Positions 34,860 through 47,267 of a stretch of 64,000 nucleotides of DNA are shown piece after piece. The notes beneath the pieces were generated by a model. It was not told the DNA's origin. It saw only the letters and a program-made list of their open reading frames with translations, and made no database searches. The stretch comes from Absidia repens (Eukaryota > Mucoromycota > Mucoromycetes > Mucorales > Cunninghamellaceae). The position numbers and the translations under genes were made by a program. The stretch spans positions 1,922,001 to 1,986,000 of the forward strand of contig MCGE01000006.1 of the NCBI GenBank assembly GCA_002105175.1. Direction: 5' to 3'. Position 1 is the stretch's first letter, and the number at the start of each line of letters is the position of its first letter.

Positions 34860-37800
34860 CTACAAACCAGAATATGCCCGGGTAGCGTCCTGTTGTTGTT
34901 GTTGTTTTGGTTGTTGTTGTTGCTGTTGTTGTTGTGGCGGGAGAAGGCTTTGAACACGTTGATGCAGTTCACTGGCTTTGCCCGACAAGGACAAAAACAA
35001 TTGATTTTGTGAAGAAATCAGGACACCGAGATCTTGAGGGGATTTGTGGGCGGACATTTCTTGCTGTAATCGTTGTTCAATTTGACCCACAGCCGATTCA
35101 AATTCACCTAACTGGTTGCGTAGCTTTTCATACAGTTGAGCAAAGTACCGTTGATGATCGCCAGAACCCGCAATGCGTCGAGTGTGGCCACTGTCTACTA
35201 TCGCCTTATTGATTGCGGTTGCATCCATTTGTTGTATGATGTCAGTACCCACACGACTGATCATTTGTGATTGTGCTTGGAGTTGTTCTTTCAATGCACT
35301 CACATTCTACGATATAAAAAATAAAAAAATAAAAAAGTCAGTTGATCCGTTTCGGGAGGTTGTATATATAATTTACTTACGTTCAACAGTTCAGATACTT
35401 GGGTATTGACATGGAGTATATCTTCACCACCGAAAGCATCGATGCGAGTTTTGATGTTGCGAGAGAATAATTGTTGATTGTTGATGAACTGTTCCGCTTC
35501 CAAAAGGGCTGTTTGGGCATCCGTAGGCAGTTGTATATATCGGGTCGATTTTTCGATCTGCTCCACACTGGTAATACTAGATTGTACTGTTGTTTGTGCT
35601 GTGGTTGCTGTGGCGGAGGGTCCAAACGTATCCTTTGATGTTGATGACGATTTCAAAATGCTTTTTGCTGGCGTAGTGGTCGACGATAACGTAATGGGTG
35701 TAGTGTCCTTGGAGATCAATGGTTTGAATGTGTCTTCGGGCTTGGTGACAAGAGGTGGTGCACTTACTTTTGTCGTTAAAGCGGGGGCTGTAGTAGTAGT
35801 AGACGTAGTAGTGGTGGTCGTGGTCGTGGTAGTAGTCGTTGCTGCTGGGGCCTTGGATACACTGAATGGAGATGTGATAGACTTGTCGGCTTCCTTTGTC
35901 GACGAAGCTGCTGATGATTTTGGTGCTTCCGGTAATTTAAATGTAACAGCCTTGCTGGTCTTGTCACCGCCATCGGCTGCTGCTGGAGTTGCTGACGTCC
36001 GTCTTTTTGATGCACTGCCTTCTTGTTCGGCGCTATCACCTGTGCTTCCTAAAGTAGCCTTGGGATTAAATTGGAATGATGGCATTTTGTTTGGTTGGCT
36101 TGTTTGAATATCCGATCCTTTTCGCTTGAGTCCTGCTTTGTCTAATGAGGGAAAGAAAATTGCAATGCGTTAGATATTTTGTTGTTTTCATTCTTCATCG
36201 TGGTATCGCTGCGTTTACCTGTTTCCGAGTCCGATGATGGTTTAGCACCAAAGTTGAATGCATTCAAAGGTTTGATGGTCTGAGGTTGTGTAGTTGTAGG
36301 TGTGGCACCGCCAAATGAAAAAGTAGGAGTCGAGGGTGGTGCCGCCTTTTCAGTAGAGCTGTCCTTTCCAATTTCCTTTGGTGTTGATCCAAAAGAAAAC
36401 GTTGCTGGAGCTTTGGTTGCGGATGTGTCAGTGGAAGATGTTTGTGATGGTGTGCCAAAAGAGAACACTGCCGGTGGTTTTGATGTAGAGGTATCAGTGG
36501 AAGTGGTCTGTGATGGTGTCCCAAAAGAGAATGTCGCGGGTTTTGATGCAGATGCGTCAGCTACAGATGTTTGTGAAGGCGATCCAAACGAAAATACTGC
36601 TGGTGTCTTGGATGCAGAGGTGGTGTCAGTAGAAGGTGTTTGAGAAGGCGTTCCAAAAGAAAACGTTGCTGGTGCTTTTGGTGTAGATGTGTCACTGGTA
36701 GATGGCTGAGAAGGTGTCCCAAAGGAGAATCCGGTTGATGGCTTATCGGCGGAGGTGCTTTCAGTGTACGATTTTTGAGCTGGGGTGCCAAACGAAAATC
36801 CAGTCGAGGTTTTATCGGTGGCGGTATCTTCAGCTGAGGGTTTTTGTGCGGGCGTACCAAACGAGAATCCAGTCGAGGTCTTTTCAGCAACGGCACCTTC
36901 TGCCGAGGGTTTTTGGGCTGGTGTTCCAAAAGAAAATGCTGGAGCTGAGGTTTTATCGGTGGCGGCACCTTCAGTCGAAGATTTTTGGGCTGGTGTTCCA
37001 AAGGAAAATCCTGTGGTCGTCTTTTCAGTCGAGCTATCCGTTGCAGGCTTTGGTGCTGGTGTACCAAAAGAGAATGCTGGAGTCTTCTTTTCAGCTGAGC
37101 TATCTGTCACTGGCTTCTGCGCTGGTGTACCAAAGGAGAATGCTGGGGTCGTCTTTTCAGTCGTGCTGTCGTCAGTGGATGATTTCGGCGCCGTGGTGCC
37201 AAAGGAGAATGCTGGGGTCGTCTTTTCAGTCGTGCTGTCGTCAGTGGATGATTTCGGCGCCGTGGTGCCGAAGGAGAATGATGGTGTCTTTTCAATCGTG
37301 CTGCCAGTTGTAGTCGATTTCTGTGTAGGTGTGCCGAAAGTGAAGCCTGCAGTCGGCTGGTTACCGAAGCTGAATGAAGAAGTAGAGGTCGTTGCGGCTG
37401 AAGTTGTTTTGCTCTTATCGTCGGTTGTTTCCTCGGATGGCTTTTGAGAAGGTGTACCAAAGGAGAAGGCAGGTTTCTCAGTTGGTTGTGCGATGGTGGT
37501 AGCGGCAGGTTGACCAAATGAGAAGCCTGAGGTAGTTGCTGTTGTTATTACACCCTTGTTGTCACTTTTTTCTTCCTTTTCAGTGCTTGCACCATCTTTT
37601 CCATCCTTGTCATCCTTCTTATCCTTGGTGCCTTCTTTGAGTTTGTCATCTTGGGATTCAGTGCTTCCAAAGCTAGGTTGAGACTTGAGACCAGAGTCGC
37701 CAGTAGGCATAGTGAATTGGAATGGCCGAGATTTGCTAGGTTCACTTGATTCCAGATCGGTACCCTTTCTCTTTTTGCCGGATTCTGTAGGACCTAATAA

Positions 37801-39257
37801 GAAAATCAAGTTAGTTTTTCATCTTGGATTGACCGGCGCGCCTTCCTTATATCTTTATTATTATTATTTTATACTTACCAGTAGTTGAGCCAAAGGAAAA
37901 ACTGGGCTTTGGTTGATCTGAAGTGGTCTTGGCTGTAAAAAAAAAAAAAAAAAAAAAAGAAAAAAAACTTGAGTCAATGATTTCATATTCAGTATTTGCA
38001 TCCTCTTTTGCTTACCAATAGGTGATCCAAAGCTAAATGCTGGAGTTGTGGATGTTTTGTCTCCGTCTTTCTTTTCTTCAGCCGCATCATCTATAAACAA
38101 AGAGAGAGAGAAAAGGTTGAATTGCCAATATTTGCTATATTTTCTTTCTTTCTTCTTTATATACCTTTCTTGGGAGTAGTTCCAAATGTCATACCGGTTG
38201 ACACAGGTGAGCCAATACCGCCAAATGGACTGGCGCCTGGGGTTGGTGCTGTTTTTTGTGCTTGATTTCCAAAAGAAAATGCGGGTGTTGCGGTATCAGT
38301 AGATGAGAATGGTGACGAAGGCTTTTGAGGTTCCGTTTGAGATTGGTTCGCTGTAAAAGGAGATGCCATCGATGAGGACGTAGCGGGTGCTGATCCGCCA
38401 AAGCCGCCGAATGACAGCTGCTTTTGTTGTTGTTGGGCGTCCGACGAAGGTTGGCTTCCAAACATTGTTCCCGTGGTTGTCGCTGCTGGTTGAGAAGAGG
38501 AAGAGGAAGTGCTACCAAATGAAAAGCCGGTAGGCGTTTTTGGTTGTTCGCCGAATCCACTGCCACCTGAAAACTGGGTGCCAAAGGCTGGTGTTGTCGT
38601 AGTAGCTGGTGAGGACGATGTTGCTGTTGCCTGCGAAGTAGCACTGGCGCCACCAAACGAAAATCCTGTTGCTGGTTTCATTTGTTCGTCAGAGGACATG
38701 TTCATTGAGGCTGTTGCGTTTTGAGTTCCAAAAGGACTTGCTGCTGGTTGCGAGACTGGTCCACCGAGTGAGAAGGAGGGTGCCGGCGAACCACCAAAGG
38801 CGCCCATCGAAGAAGGTTGCTGTTGTGGTTGCATACCAGTATTAAAGCCAGTGTTGGGTGTCTGATTACCAAAACTGAATCCAGGGGAGGATGGTGTAGT
38901 TTGAGCTGAGGATATGGATGGTCCGCCAAAGTTGAATGATGGCGCTCTATTCATTTGTCCTCCAAAAGCACCAGGCTGTTGTTGTTGCTGCTGTTGGAAG
39001 TTTGGTGACTGGGGTTGGGGCTGCTGACTAGCTGCAGGTGGTTGACTAAAAGAAAAAGGCTGCTGTTGCTGTGGCTGTTGACCAAAGGATGGCATAGATC
39101 CTGGAGGAGTTGCTGGAGCACCGCCAAACGATGGTTGAGGCGCCATTGTGTTGAAGGCACCGGAAGCAGATCCCTGTCCTGATAAACCCCTATTCAATCG
39201 TCTCTTTGGTTCCTTGATCGGCCTACTTCCAGGTGGTGGTACGTTTGAGGAGTCCAT
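34860..39257 (-). CDS. FSFG-repeat nucleoporin with Nup58/Nup49-type C-terminus
   Basis: Six exons (38165-39257, 38016-38090, 37879-37932, 36219-37793, 35381-36141, 34860-35306) join in frame to 1334 residues. The start is a short basic stretch (EPKRRLNRGLSGQ). About 1000 residues of disordered Ser/Thr/Gln-rich sequence follow, with dozens of FG motifs: PSFGG/FGG types first, then regular FSFG repeats (FSFGTPAQKP) spaced 20-25 residues apart. The last 230 residues are a helical, coiled-coil region. It has QLPTDAQTALLEAEQFI, INKAIVDSGHTRRIAGSGDH, YFAQLYEKLRNQLGEFES and SPQDLGVLISSQNQLFLSLS. This matches the Nup58/Nup49 channel-forming coiled coil, including the PQDL segment. It would line the central transport channel of the nuclear pore with Nsp1/Nup62 and Nup57/Nup54. 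It is much longer than yeast Nup49 (472), and the repeats are FSFG rather than GLFG. A poly-Gln stretch lies near the C-terminus. Confidence 0.82.
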
Positions 39258-39794
39258 TATTCGGTTTTGATGTTTTTCCTAAGGCGAAATTGCAAAAGTG
39301 GTATTAATACATTGTGCTGTTTCTAATACATGACTTTTATTCTTACTGACACTTTTTTTTCTTTACCCTTGTTCAAATTTTTTATGCTGTGGTATAAAGG
39401 ATATATAGTTGATTTGCGTTTAGTCACTGCTTTATATTAAAAAAAAAATGATCCAGAAAGAGGGGGAGGTTGGGAAGAAAAGAAAAAAGAAATCAAAGGA
39501 AATAATACGCGGTTCTGGTTCTATTTTTTTTTTCCAGCAAAAAGTCACACCCAATGTCGGCGTTTGATTTTTGAAAAAAAAGCCCACCATATTAATGCCA
39601 TATGAACATAATGGAGTATATTCGATATAGTATGCCGACTACAGATTCCACTAATTGCCGTATGGCTAAGCGTATTGATTGTCAAATGACAAACCTCTCG
39701 AACATCGTAAAAGACTATCGCGGGTTGACTAGATCACATGTTCTTTTTTTTGAGTGATGGTGATATATCACTGCTCGATTTTTTCTTCATAGAA
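39258..39794. other. promoter region of the nucleoporin gene
   Basis: AT-rich, with poly-A/poly-T runs. No other gene seen before the tRNA. Confidence 0.5.
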
Positions 39795-39865
39795 GCGCGG
39801 TTGGTTAAGTGGTATAATCTTCGCCTGCCACGCGAAGGGCCGGGGTTCGATTCCCCGACCGCGCA
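39795..39865 (+). tRNA. tRNA-Gly(GCC)
   Basis: 71 nt including an A discriminator base. The acceptor stem GCGCGGT pairs with ACCGCGC. The D arm contains GGTTAAGTGGTATAA (A box). The anticodon loop CTGCCAC has anticodon GCC, closed by a TTCGC/GCGAA stem. The T arm CCGGGGTTCGATTCCCCG carries the B box. No intron. A T-run about 13 nt downstream is weak for Pol III termination. Confidence 0.97.
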
Positions 39866-40464
39866 TACTTTTGCTCATTAAACTAATGTTTTGCAGATGA
39901 ATTGGACAATGGCAGTCTTCTGTTCACTGCCAACGCTTTACTTTTTTGATTTTGTTATATGTAGAGCATATAGACAGTTTTATGCTAGTATGCAAGGTAT
40001 CGTAAAGGAGCAAACAATTGTTTTTTTCAACTTTGAAATACAGAAGAAGAAACGTTTGTTGTGGAATCAGTTATATTTCCTTATTTGTCAATCATAAATC
40101 ACTAAAAGAATAAATGTTGAATGGCATTGTATACAACTGTAAATATTATGAAGTTGACCAAGTATAATCGATAATGCCAATCAGTTTTAAAGGCTATTAT
40201 TAATATGGTAGTGCTAAATATCAACAAAACAGGCTGCTTTTATAAAGTCATATTATCCATTCAATAATAAGAACCGAACTAACGATAAGGAATCTGTTTT
40301 CGACAAAGATTGGAGTCCTTTTTCGTTTCTTCACTATTGCGCAATTCAACAAGAAAGCAAAACATCTGATTTTCACGGAATATGCAAAGGTTTTTTTTTT
40401 TTTGTTACGAGAACATCGATTATACAGTATAACGTGCGAATATCTCTGTTCAATGTAAATATTA
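39866..40464. other. gene-free interval
   Basis: AT-rich, no gene supported. Confidence 0.5.
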
Positions 40465-40680
40465 AAATCAAGGCATATTTTATTCAAATTTAGATATAAA
40501 CTATGACAACTAAACTATGTAGTCTAATGATAGTACCCATGACTCCCATTTTATGTAAGTCGTTTAATGGTATGTGGAGGAATCAGGGCAGAAGTATCTG
40601 ATTGTAGAATGAACATGACGTAAGGTGAACTGCAAGCTATTCTATGGTGAGTAAGAAGCCATTCAACAGTATATAGTAGG
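40465..40680 (-). repeat. partial repeat tail, reverse orientation
   Basis: GCATATTTTATTCAAATTTAG followed by TAAACTATGACAA resembles the reversed AATAAA tail of the repeat. The flanking TTTAATGGTATGTG and AAGCTATTCTATGG stretches resemble DNA at 20990-21120, which also precedes a full forward copy. Confidence 0.45.
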
Positions 40681-40865
40681 TAAACTAAGCCAGGTCAAAA
40701 GGCCCCTTCTTCGCTGCAAATGCATCAAGAAACAAGAACAACCATTCTATTAATATTGATATGACAATCAAAATATTAATGGTGTCGCCAAAAAAAAAAA
40801 AAAAAAAAAAAAAAAGACAGGGTATTATTCCAACGGGCCAAAAAAACTGCAAATGTGGAAGTTTT

Positions 40866-41530
40866 TCAAATGCCGCCCACATGAATTTTATTGTTGCTGA
40901 TATTTTTTCTTAGCGCTCTTCTTTTTCTTTTTTCTTCATTTTTTTCTTCACAATTGTGGATCCTCTGGGGCAATGTTGGAATTTGGTTAGTGTCGAGGCA
41001 ACTTTAGAAGCGTTTTAAGAAAAGGGAATACAAGATGCATGGGAAACCCTTTCATTTTGGATTGAGGATCTGGGGGCACTCTTAGTTGGCTCTTTGGAGC
41101 CTTCATTAGAATAGCTTAGTATTAGATTGCCTATATACTGTATTATATATGAATAAAACATATCCACTTTTTAATTGCTTCAATGAAAAATGTTCCTTTA
41201 GTCTCTTTGATGTCTTGTGCAAGAGAACGGTTGTTTTACTACCATCACTCTTTTTGAACGGTGTTGACCACTGTTGCGCTTCAACAACCGATATCCCTTC
41301 AATAGTTCTCATGATATGCAGAATGTATTACAATTGTACAGTATATTATATCCATTTTACAATAGAATCTTTAGATTAGTGTTGATCTTTTTCAAATCTC
41401 ACCATTGTCTGCCTCATTCTATCTCTAATACATCTAAATCCCTTGTTCCAATAAACCCCTCGCTTTTAGTTTAGTATCTACCAATATGTTATAATAAAGT
41501 ATGTCCTTTTTATTAAACTATCATACAACT
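40866..41530 (+). repeat. dispersed non-coding repeat, copy E
   Basis: Divergent box CCGCCCACATGAA near 40873-40885, so the CACGTG is mutated here. T-rich tract, core at about 41020-41065 (TACAAGATGCATGGGAAACCC), tail GAATAAAACATATCC near 41150, and distal TTAGTGTTGATC-like motifs. It faces copy F tail to tail. Confidence 0.8.
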
Positions 41531-41589
41531 CATCATATAATAAACAAATTCCCTAATGTAATTGTTTTGTCTTTCTTATTGATTGTTAA

Positions 41590-42240
41590 ATAGAGAGAAC
41601 ATATTTTATTGAAGCATAAGTATTAACTGCGAAGGTCAACAACTACTAATGGATCTTTTGGAGCTAGCATGAGTCAAGAGTAAAATGGATTTTGAAGAAT
41701 AATCAACATTATTTTAAAAGGGACGATAGTAAAAAGGGAACTAGTGTATTGTGTCTATAAAGCGACCATCCAAATATCTACACTATACAAATCATGGGGA
41801 TGGCTAAAGCGATATCTGTTATGGAAGCACAACAGTGGTCAACACTAACGATGGTAACAAATGAGAGATCTATCTATTGCACAACACACAAGAGATACTA
41901 AGGGAACATTTTCATTGAAGCAATTAAAAAAGAGACATATTTTATTGGGATATAGGTATAAACTATGGACAAGCTAACACTGAGCTAAGTTAATGGTGGT
42001 TCCAAAAAGCCAACTAATGATGGTTCCAAATCTTGAATCCAAAATGAAAGGGTTTCCCCATGCATCTTGTAATCCCTGAGCCGAAAACTCTTCTAAACCC
42101 TTCTATTCTAATCCTGAAGCTAATGTAATTCCAACGTAACCTCAAAAAAATTGAATGGTGAAGGAAGAAAAAGAAAAAAAAAAAGTGGAAAAATAAAAAC
42201 GCATGGAAATAAATATTCACGTGTGCGGAATTAGAAAACA
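41590..42240 (-). repeat. dispersed non-coding repeat, copy F (inverted to copy E)
   Basis: Reverse complement of the family. The CACGTG-type box is at about 42218-42223, the core at about 42035-42085, the reversed AATAAA tail near 41937-41945, and the reversed TTAGTGTTGACC motif near 41838. About 60 bp separates its tail end from that of copy E. Confidence 0.85.
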
Positions 42241-42874
42241 CTTCTGTGGGAAGATCGAGCTTGATGGTTGATACAAAAAGAAGCCACTCATCATTATTTT
42301 TCACAACAATCAACTCCATGCAGTATAAAAAACATTGTGACTCTTTTCTCATAACGGTAGTTGTTACCGTTCAACAGAACGGACAGAGGCAGCATGTTAA
42401 GCCCCCTTCGTTTTTACGACAAGCGAACATTGTCAATGGTGTGACGCTCTCTTCTATTAAAGCAGCTTTCACTATCCGGTACCTGCAGCATAGTAGTTCC
42501 CTTCTAATGATGCATATAAAACGTTGACTTTGCATTTTTTTGCTATTTAGAATAAGTTGACACGCATTCTGTGCCATATTTAGCGGACGGTATAAGACCA
42601 CCAACATTCAACCATTTGAAACTGCCCGCACCTGTATATTCCCTCCAAGCCTACGTCTATTTCCTTTACCGCTCTGATCAACCAATAATTTATTTTTCAA
42701 AACTTCTTCCATCACCTCCAGTACACAAGTGATTTATATTAAATTCCAAAGCGACAAATGTACTTATTTATTATTATTATTGAAATATAAGCTAATTCGA
42801 TAGATAAATAACAATAAACTATAGACTACCAATAAAACAATCATATTTTCTAATGATCTATACTATCCCAGTGG
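42241..42874. other. gene-free interval
   Basis: Nothing convincing. TTTATT near 42767 is the likely minus-strand polyadenylation signal of the phosphate carrier gene. Confidence 0.45.
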
Positions 42875-44099
42875 CTATTTTGCAGACCCAGTGGTTGGTA
42901 ATCCCATGTATACCTTGAATGTATCATAAATCAACCATTGGAAACTTGTGAGAGTACCGATCATAAGCACACGCGGACCGAGACCACGCCAAACACCTCT
43001 GAAGCCCAGATCCTTTGCAATATTCACCATGGTAGATTGTTTTTGGCCTGGTACATCTGATGCAGCATTCATTCGACTTACAATTACATCGGCTGGGTGA
43101 CTAACAATGGCAACCAAAATACCACTGGTGTAGCCTGCAGAGAAGGAGACAAGAAGCTAGATCAAAACAAGCACCCCCAAGAAGAAAAAAAAAAAAAGAG
43201 AGTCAAATTATCATTGGCCAGTATCATCTTCTCTCTCCCCCCGCAATTTTTTTTTTTTTTTTGTCGAAATTTTTACCTGTTGGAATTTGTTATAGTCAGA
43301 TTTCGGTTTGGACAAGAACCCTGAGTAGATCAACTCGACGGTTTTTTCAAAAGTGGCGAATTTCATACATGTGTAAGGGATTTGGCGGCTCCATAGTGGT
43401 ACGAGGCCCTTATAAAACCCACGCAGCCCTTCAGTGGCTTTCAATTTGTTGAATCCTTGGATGGAGTTTGTGGCATAGGCAGGGTAAGTGGTTTGCATGC
43501 GCACTTTGATGGATTCCATGGGACACAGGAGGCAGTCGGCAATGCATTCCGCCGAGCCCGACGCCGCAAGCGCCACCAGGGTGCGGTACGTATAAGCGTT
43601 CTCTTCACCAAGCATGGCTCCATAAGAATACTTGAAATATTCATAAAGTCCATATTTGCCAGCCCCTTGCATCGAGTAGCCAACCAGTGTAGGTCCCACC
43701 CCAACCCAAAGCCCACGGAAGCCTTCTGTCCTGATAATTGTTCGCCAGCCATCAAACATACTTTTGTACAAATCCGGTTTGACCTAAACAGAAAAAAAAA
43801 AAAAAAAAAAAGAGGTCCGGTTAACTTGTGTGCTGTCTTATTGTTGTTACTGTTGTTGTCCTTTTTTGCACTTACTTGAGACCGACACTTTACCAGGTCC
43901 AAAGGAGTGACGCCAGCATGAGTGGGACTATCGAAACACAAAGGAGTCGTGAGTATCAAACTTGTTCTTTCAATATTATTTCTGCTGTTCCTTACCCACA
44001 GGCAAGGACACCGCCAAGAGCGCAAGTCAGGAAGTATTGTCGACTGTACAATTCAATGGGCTTTCTTGATGGAGTAAAAGATGACTTGAGTTCGTTCAT
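42875..44099 (-). CDS. MIR1: mitochondrial phosphate carrier
   Basis: Four exons (43996-44099, 43876-43927, 43277-43783, 42875-43156) join in frame to 314 residues, the usual length. Three mitochondrial-carrier repeats carry the PxDxxK-type signatures: THAGVTPLDLVKCRSQV, CLLCPMESIKVRMQT and AIVSHPADVIVSRMN. Phosphate-carrier-specific stretches include LWVGVGPTLVGYSMQGAGKY, KATEGLRGFYKGLVPLWSRQ and IPYTCMKFATFEKTVELIY. The N-terminus has no cleavable presequence, only a short Ser/Arg/Lys stretch before the first helix (FLTCALGGVLACG). It should import phosphate with protons across the inner mitochondrial membrane for ATP synthesis. Confidence 0.96.
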
Positions 44100-45139
44100 G
44101 AATGTGTTGTTGAGGGAACAAAATAAACTGTAAATATATGTATATAAAAAATGGAGCAAGAGGGAATATTAATATATATGTTAAAAAAAAAAAAGAGGAA
44201 AAAAGAAGTTACTTGCTTTTACGAAATGGAAAAAAAAAGGCCCGGCTGAGAATGAAATATTTCATGCAAGCAGGTGGTTTCGTTGCTGGCCTATCTTTCA
44301 TTTAGTGTAATTTAAATACGCTGATGATATCATGTTATCATCATTTCCGATTTAACTCTTTGTGTTTGCATGTGGATGTGTTTTTACGTACTATAATGTG
44401 TCCCAAACAATATTGACGACTCATCACATAGTTCCTTTTTGAATACCCACTGCTCTTCTTCTCGCATTACCACGCTACTGTGACATAGTTAGCCAACATT
44501 TCTATCAAGGCCGTATGAGGGGAGGGGGGGGGAAGAGGTTTACCTTACGCCACTTACTGGGAAATGTTGAGAAGAAAGAACATTAAGTGCTAGCACTCTA
44601 TGGTATTTTATTTAACTTCAAAAACTGACATCCTTTTGGGCACTCCTACGGCCCATTGGTGAGTGGTTCCTTTTTATTTTACCACATTCAAAAAAAAGGA
44701 GGGGAACCTGGATATATACATTATGTCGAATTTGAAGGTCGCATGGCAGCACGACCTTGATTGGTCTATGTAAATGGTAGAAACAGAAATAGAGAGGCGT
44801 GTCATACCTAATGACCTGGAACTTTCAATCAGTGGCTCAGGGTGGAGAATGGCTCAATATTTTTTTTTTTATATAATAAGAGTGTGCTAGACACAAAAAA
44901 GGGAAAAATAATCTATCTTATGTATCGATGAGGCTATATTAACGACATGATCTTGGTTTTATTAATATAAATAGGTCTGTTAAGAATAAGGCCACGTTTG
45001 ATATTTTAAATGATTTTGAACTGTAGATCAGTCGCTGGGACTCGAGGGAGAAAGTGGTCATAGTGGGAGGGAGCTGAAAAGCAGATGTATAATAGGGTAC
45101 TCACAAAAACGCTACAATAACAACATTGTTTAAAGTATA
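44100..45139. other. gene-free interval
   Basis: Promoter of the phosphate carrier on the minus strand, then AT-rich DNA. No gene seen. Confidence 0.5.
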
Positions 45140-45785
45140 ATTGAGACAGAGGATGCTTTATGACAAAGGACATATTTTTATTTGGAGCATAGTGGTAAAT
45201 ACTAAACTAAAAAGTACAGGGTGCAGTACAACAAAGGGGCTAATGGAGGTAGCATGAGGAAGATTATGGGGGGATCTGAAGAATGGCCAACACTAATCTA
45301 AAGAAGTAATTGTATAATGGGATCTTGTATACTGTACGAAGAGCGATAAAGACTATATATGTATACCTTTTCTTGAAGTTTAACAACGGTCAACACTAAT
45401 CAAGCAGGGTGGTAGAAAAAAAAAGGATCTCATGCATAAGACATGAGTGAAACTAATAAGACATTTTTCATTGAAGCATATAAAAAGAGACGTATTTTAT
45501 TCGAATATAGATACAAACTATGGACAAACTAACACTAAACTAAGCTAATGGGGGCTCCCAAAAGCTAACTAATGGTGCCCTCAGATCCTAGATCCCAAAT
45601 GAAAGGGTTTCCCCATGCATGTTGTAATCCCTGAGCTGAAAACCCTTCTAAACTAGTCCTGACACTATTCTAGGTCCAAAATAATTGAAGAAAAAATAAA
45701 GGAAAAAAAATATTCAAAAAGGAAAGAGAGGTGAAAAAATAGAAAAGGCGGGAGAAAGAAAAATAAATATTTCACGTGGGCGGGT
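45140..45785 (-). repeat. dispersed non-coding repeat, copy G
   Basis: Reverse orientation. Box TTCACGTGGGCGGG (CACGTG at 45773-45778), purine-rich tract (T-rich on the minus strand), core at about 45590-45645, and the reversed AATAAA tail near 45493. Distal motifs extend to about 45140. Confidence 0.85.
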
Positions 45786-47267
45786 TTCGAAATGGTTTCA
45801 GCTACAAAAAAAAAAAAGAGTGATTCCCCATAGAAAATTCAGCTAAATGCTTGTGAGTATGATGGACGGCATTTCTAAATATCATGGTTTACTAAAAACT
45901 TCAGATTTCAGGGAAACTTTTAAATCAACACATTATATGTTATCAAAGAGAAAAACAATTTTGCAAAAAGTATCTTGTCCACTGTTACTGCGGACGCATT
46001 TTATGTTCTCAACAACCAATAGACTAGGACGAACGTTTTGTATGTACAAAAACAAGCCATTGTTTGCAAGTTATCTTAAAAGGCATGATGATGATGGGAT
46101 GTTCTTTTTATATATATTTATTTTTTACTCCATTTGTCAAGTGTCTATCGTTCAAACGGGAAAAAGGCGGGTTTTGAAAAAACGTGCTGAATAAAGGAAA
46201 ACGCAGTAGCACACACTAATGTCAAAATCAACAAGTGCATAATCTTAATCGATTGCAGAATCAGTCAACCCCAGAAATGATAATTTATATAGCCACCTCA
46301 GCAAGTCATCTACTTCAGCCACGATGGATACTATCCCATATAAGAAGATAAGAAAAAATAATTTTTTTTTTATTAGATGAGAAACCGTTCATATCGGACG
46401 GACTTTTTATATGAAACCAAAGAATCTTTTCTTTTTTTTTTTTTTGTGATTCCTCTCATCCGCCCCTCAGTCTTTTTTATTACGTGTCATTCATTCAAAC
46501 ACGCTCCACCATTTTTGATCAAATGTATTTTTGGAATACAGTAATGTTCCTTTTATATATATTCGACAAAATAAGGGGGGCTTGGGAGAAAAAGCAATCT
46601 AATAAAACAGTACGGTGAAGGTGGGCTGGTTGGGTGGCGTTTGGGTGTTTAAGGAATAATATAAAAGGAATCGGGACAGGTGGTGAAATCAAAGGAAGGG
46701 GAATAGTAAATCATGCTGAGATTTAAAAATAATAATTTCCACGACAACCAAAGCCCATCCTCCTCCCTTCTCGTATGATATAATCTATTTCCCACCATTG
46801 TTGGTGAATAGCAAATACCCCTTTTCTCTCATTTCAATAAAATGTTAATATCCATTGGTCCAGATTTTTCTTTTTATTAGGGTTTGGATGGGTCGAGAAA
46901 TACGTATCGATTGTTCTCAACACTAAAGTGAAATATTTTTGATCTATTTAGTGTCACCATAATTAACCAAAAAAGGCTCAAGTATGAAAATCAGTAACAA
47001 AAAAAACAAGATGCCAACTAGACAAAAAAAATAAAGTAAAAAACGTGATTTCATTTTTATTTAATAGATTTTTGGTAAAAAAAAAAAAAAAAAAAAAAGA
47101 AGGGAAAAAAATACATAGTATATAAAAAAAAAACAAGTGGGAGTCAAATAGTAAATGGCAGAATGTAAATATAGACTATAAACAACAACCTATGCAATTC
47201 GGGGGGTGATGTGGAGGGGAAGGGGGGGAAGGGAAAGGGGGAGTGGGGGAGAGGACCAAGTCAACAT
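45786..47267. other. gene-free interval
   Basis: A 115-codon open frame at 45847-46194 has no recognisable features. The rest is AT-rich with homopolymers (poly-A at about 47079-47098). Confidence 0.5.

Noticed and set aside
35478..36107. 209-codon plus-strand frame
   Set aside because: Antisense shadow of the Thr-rich part of the nucleoporin; valine-rich composition follows from the reverse complement of Thr/Ala codons.
36785..37447. 220-codon plus-strand frame with regular repeats
   Set aside because: Antisense of the FSFG repeats; its periodicity comes from the nucleoporin.
45847..46194. 115-codon plus-strand frame
   Set aside because: No recognisable domain, no intron or promoter structure, AT-rich surroundings; chance is likelier.
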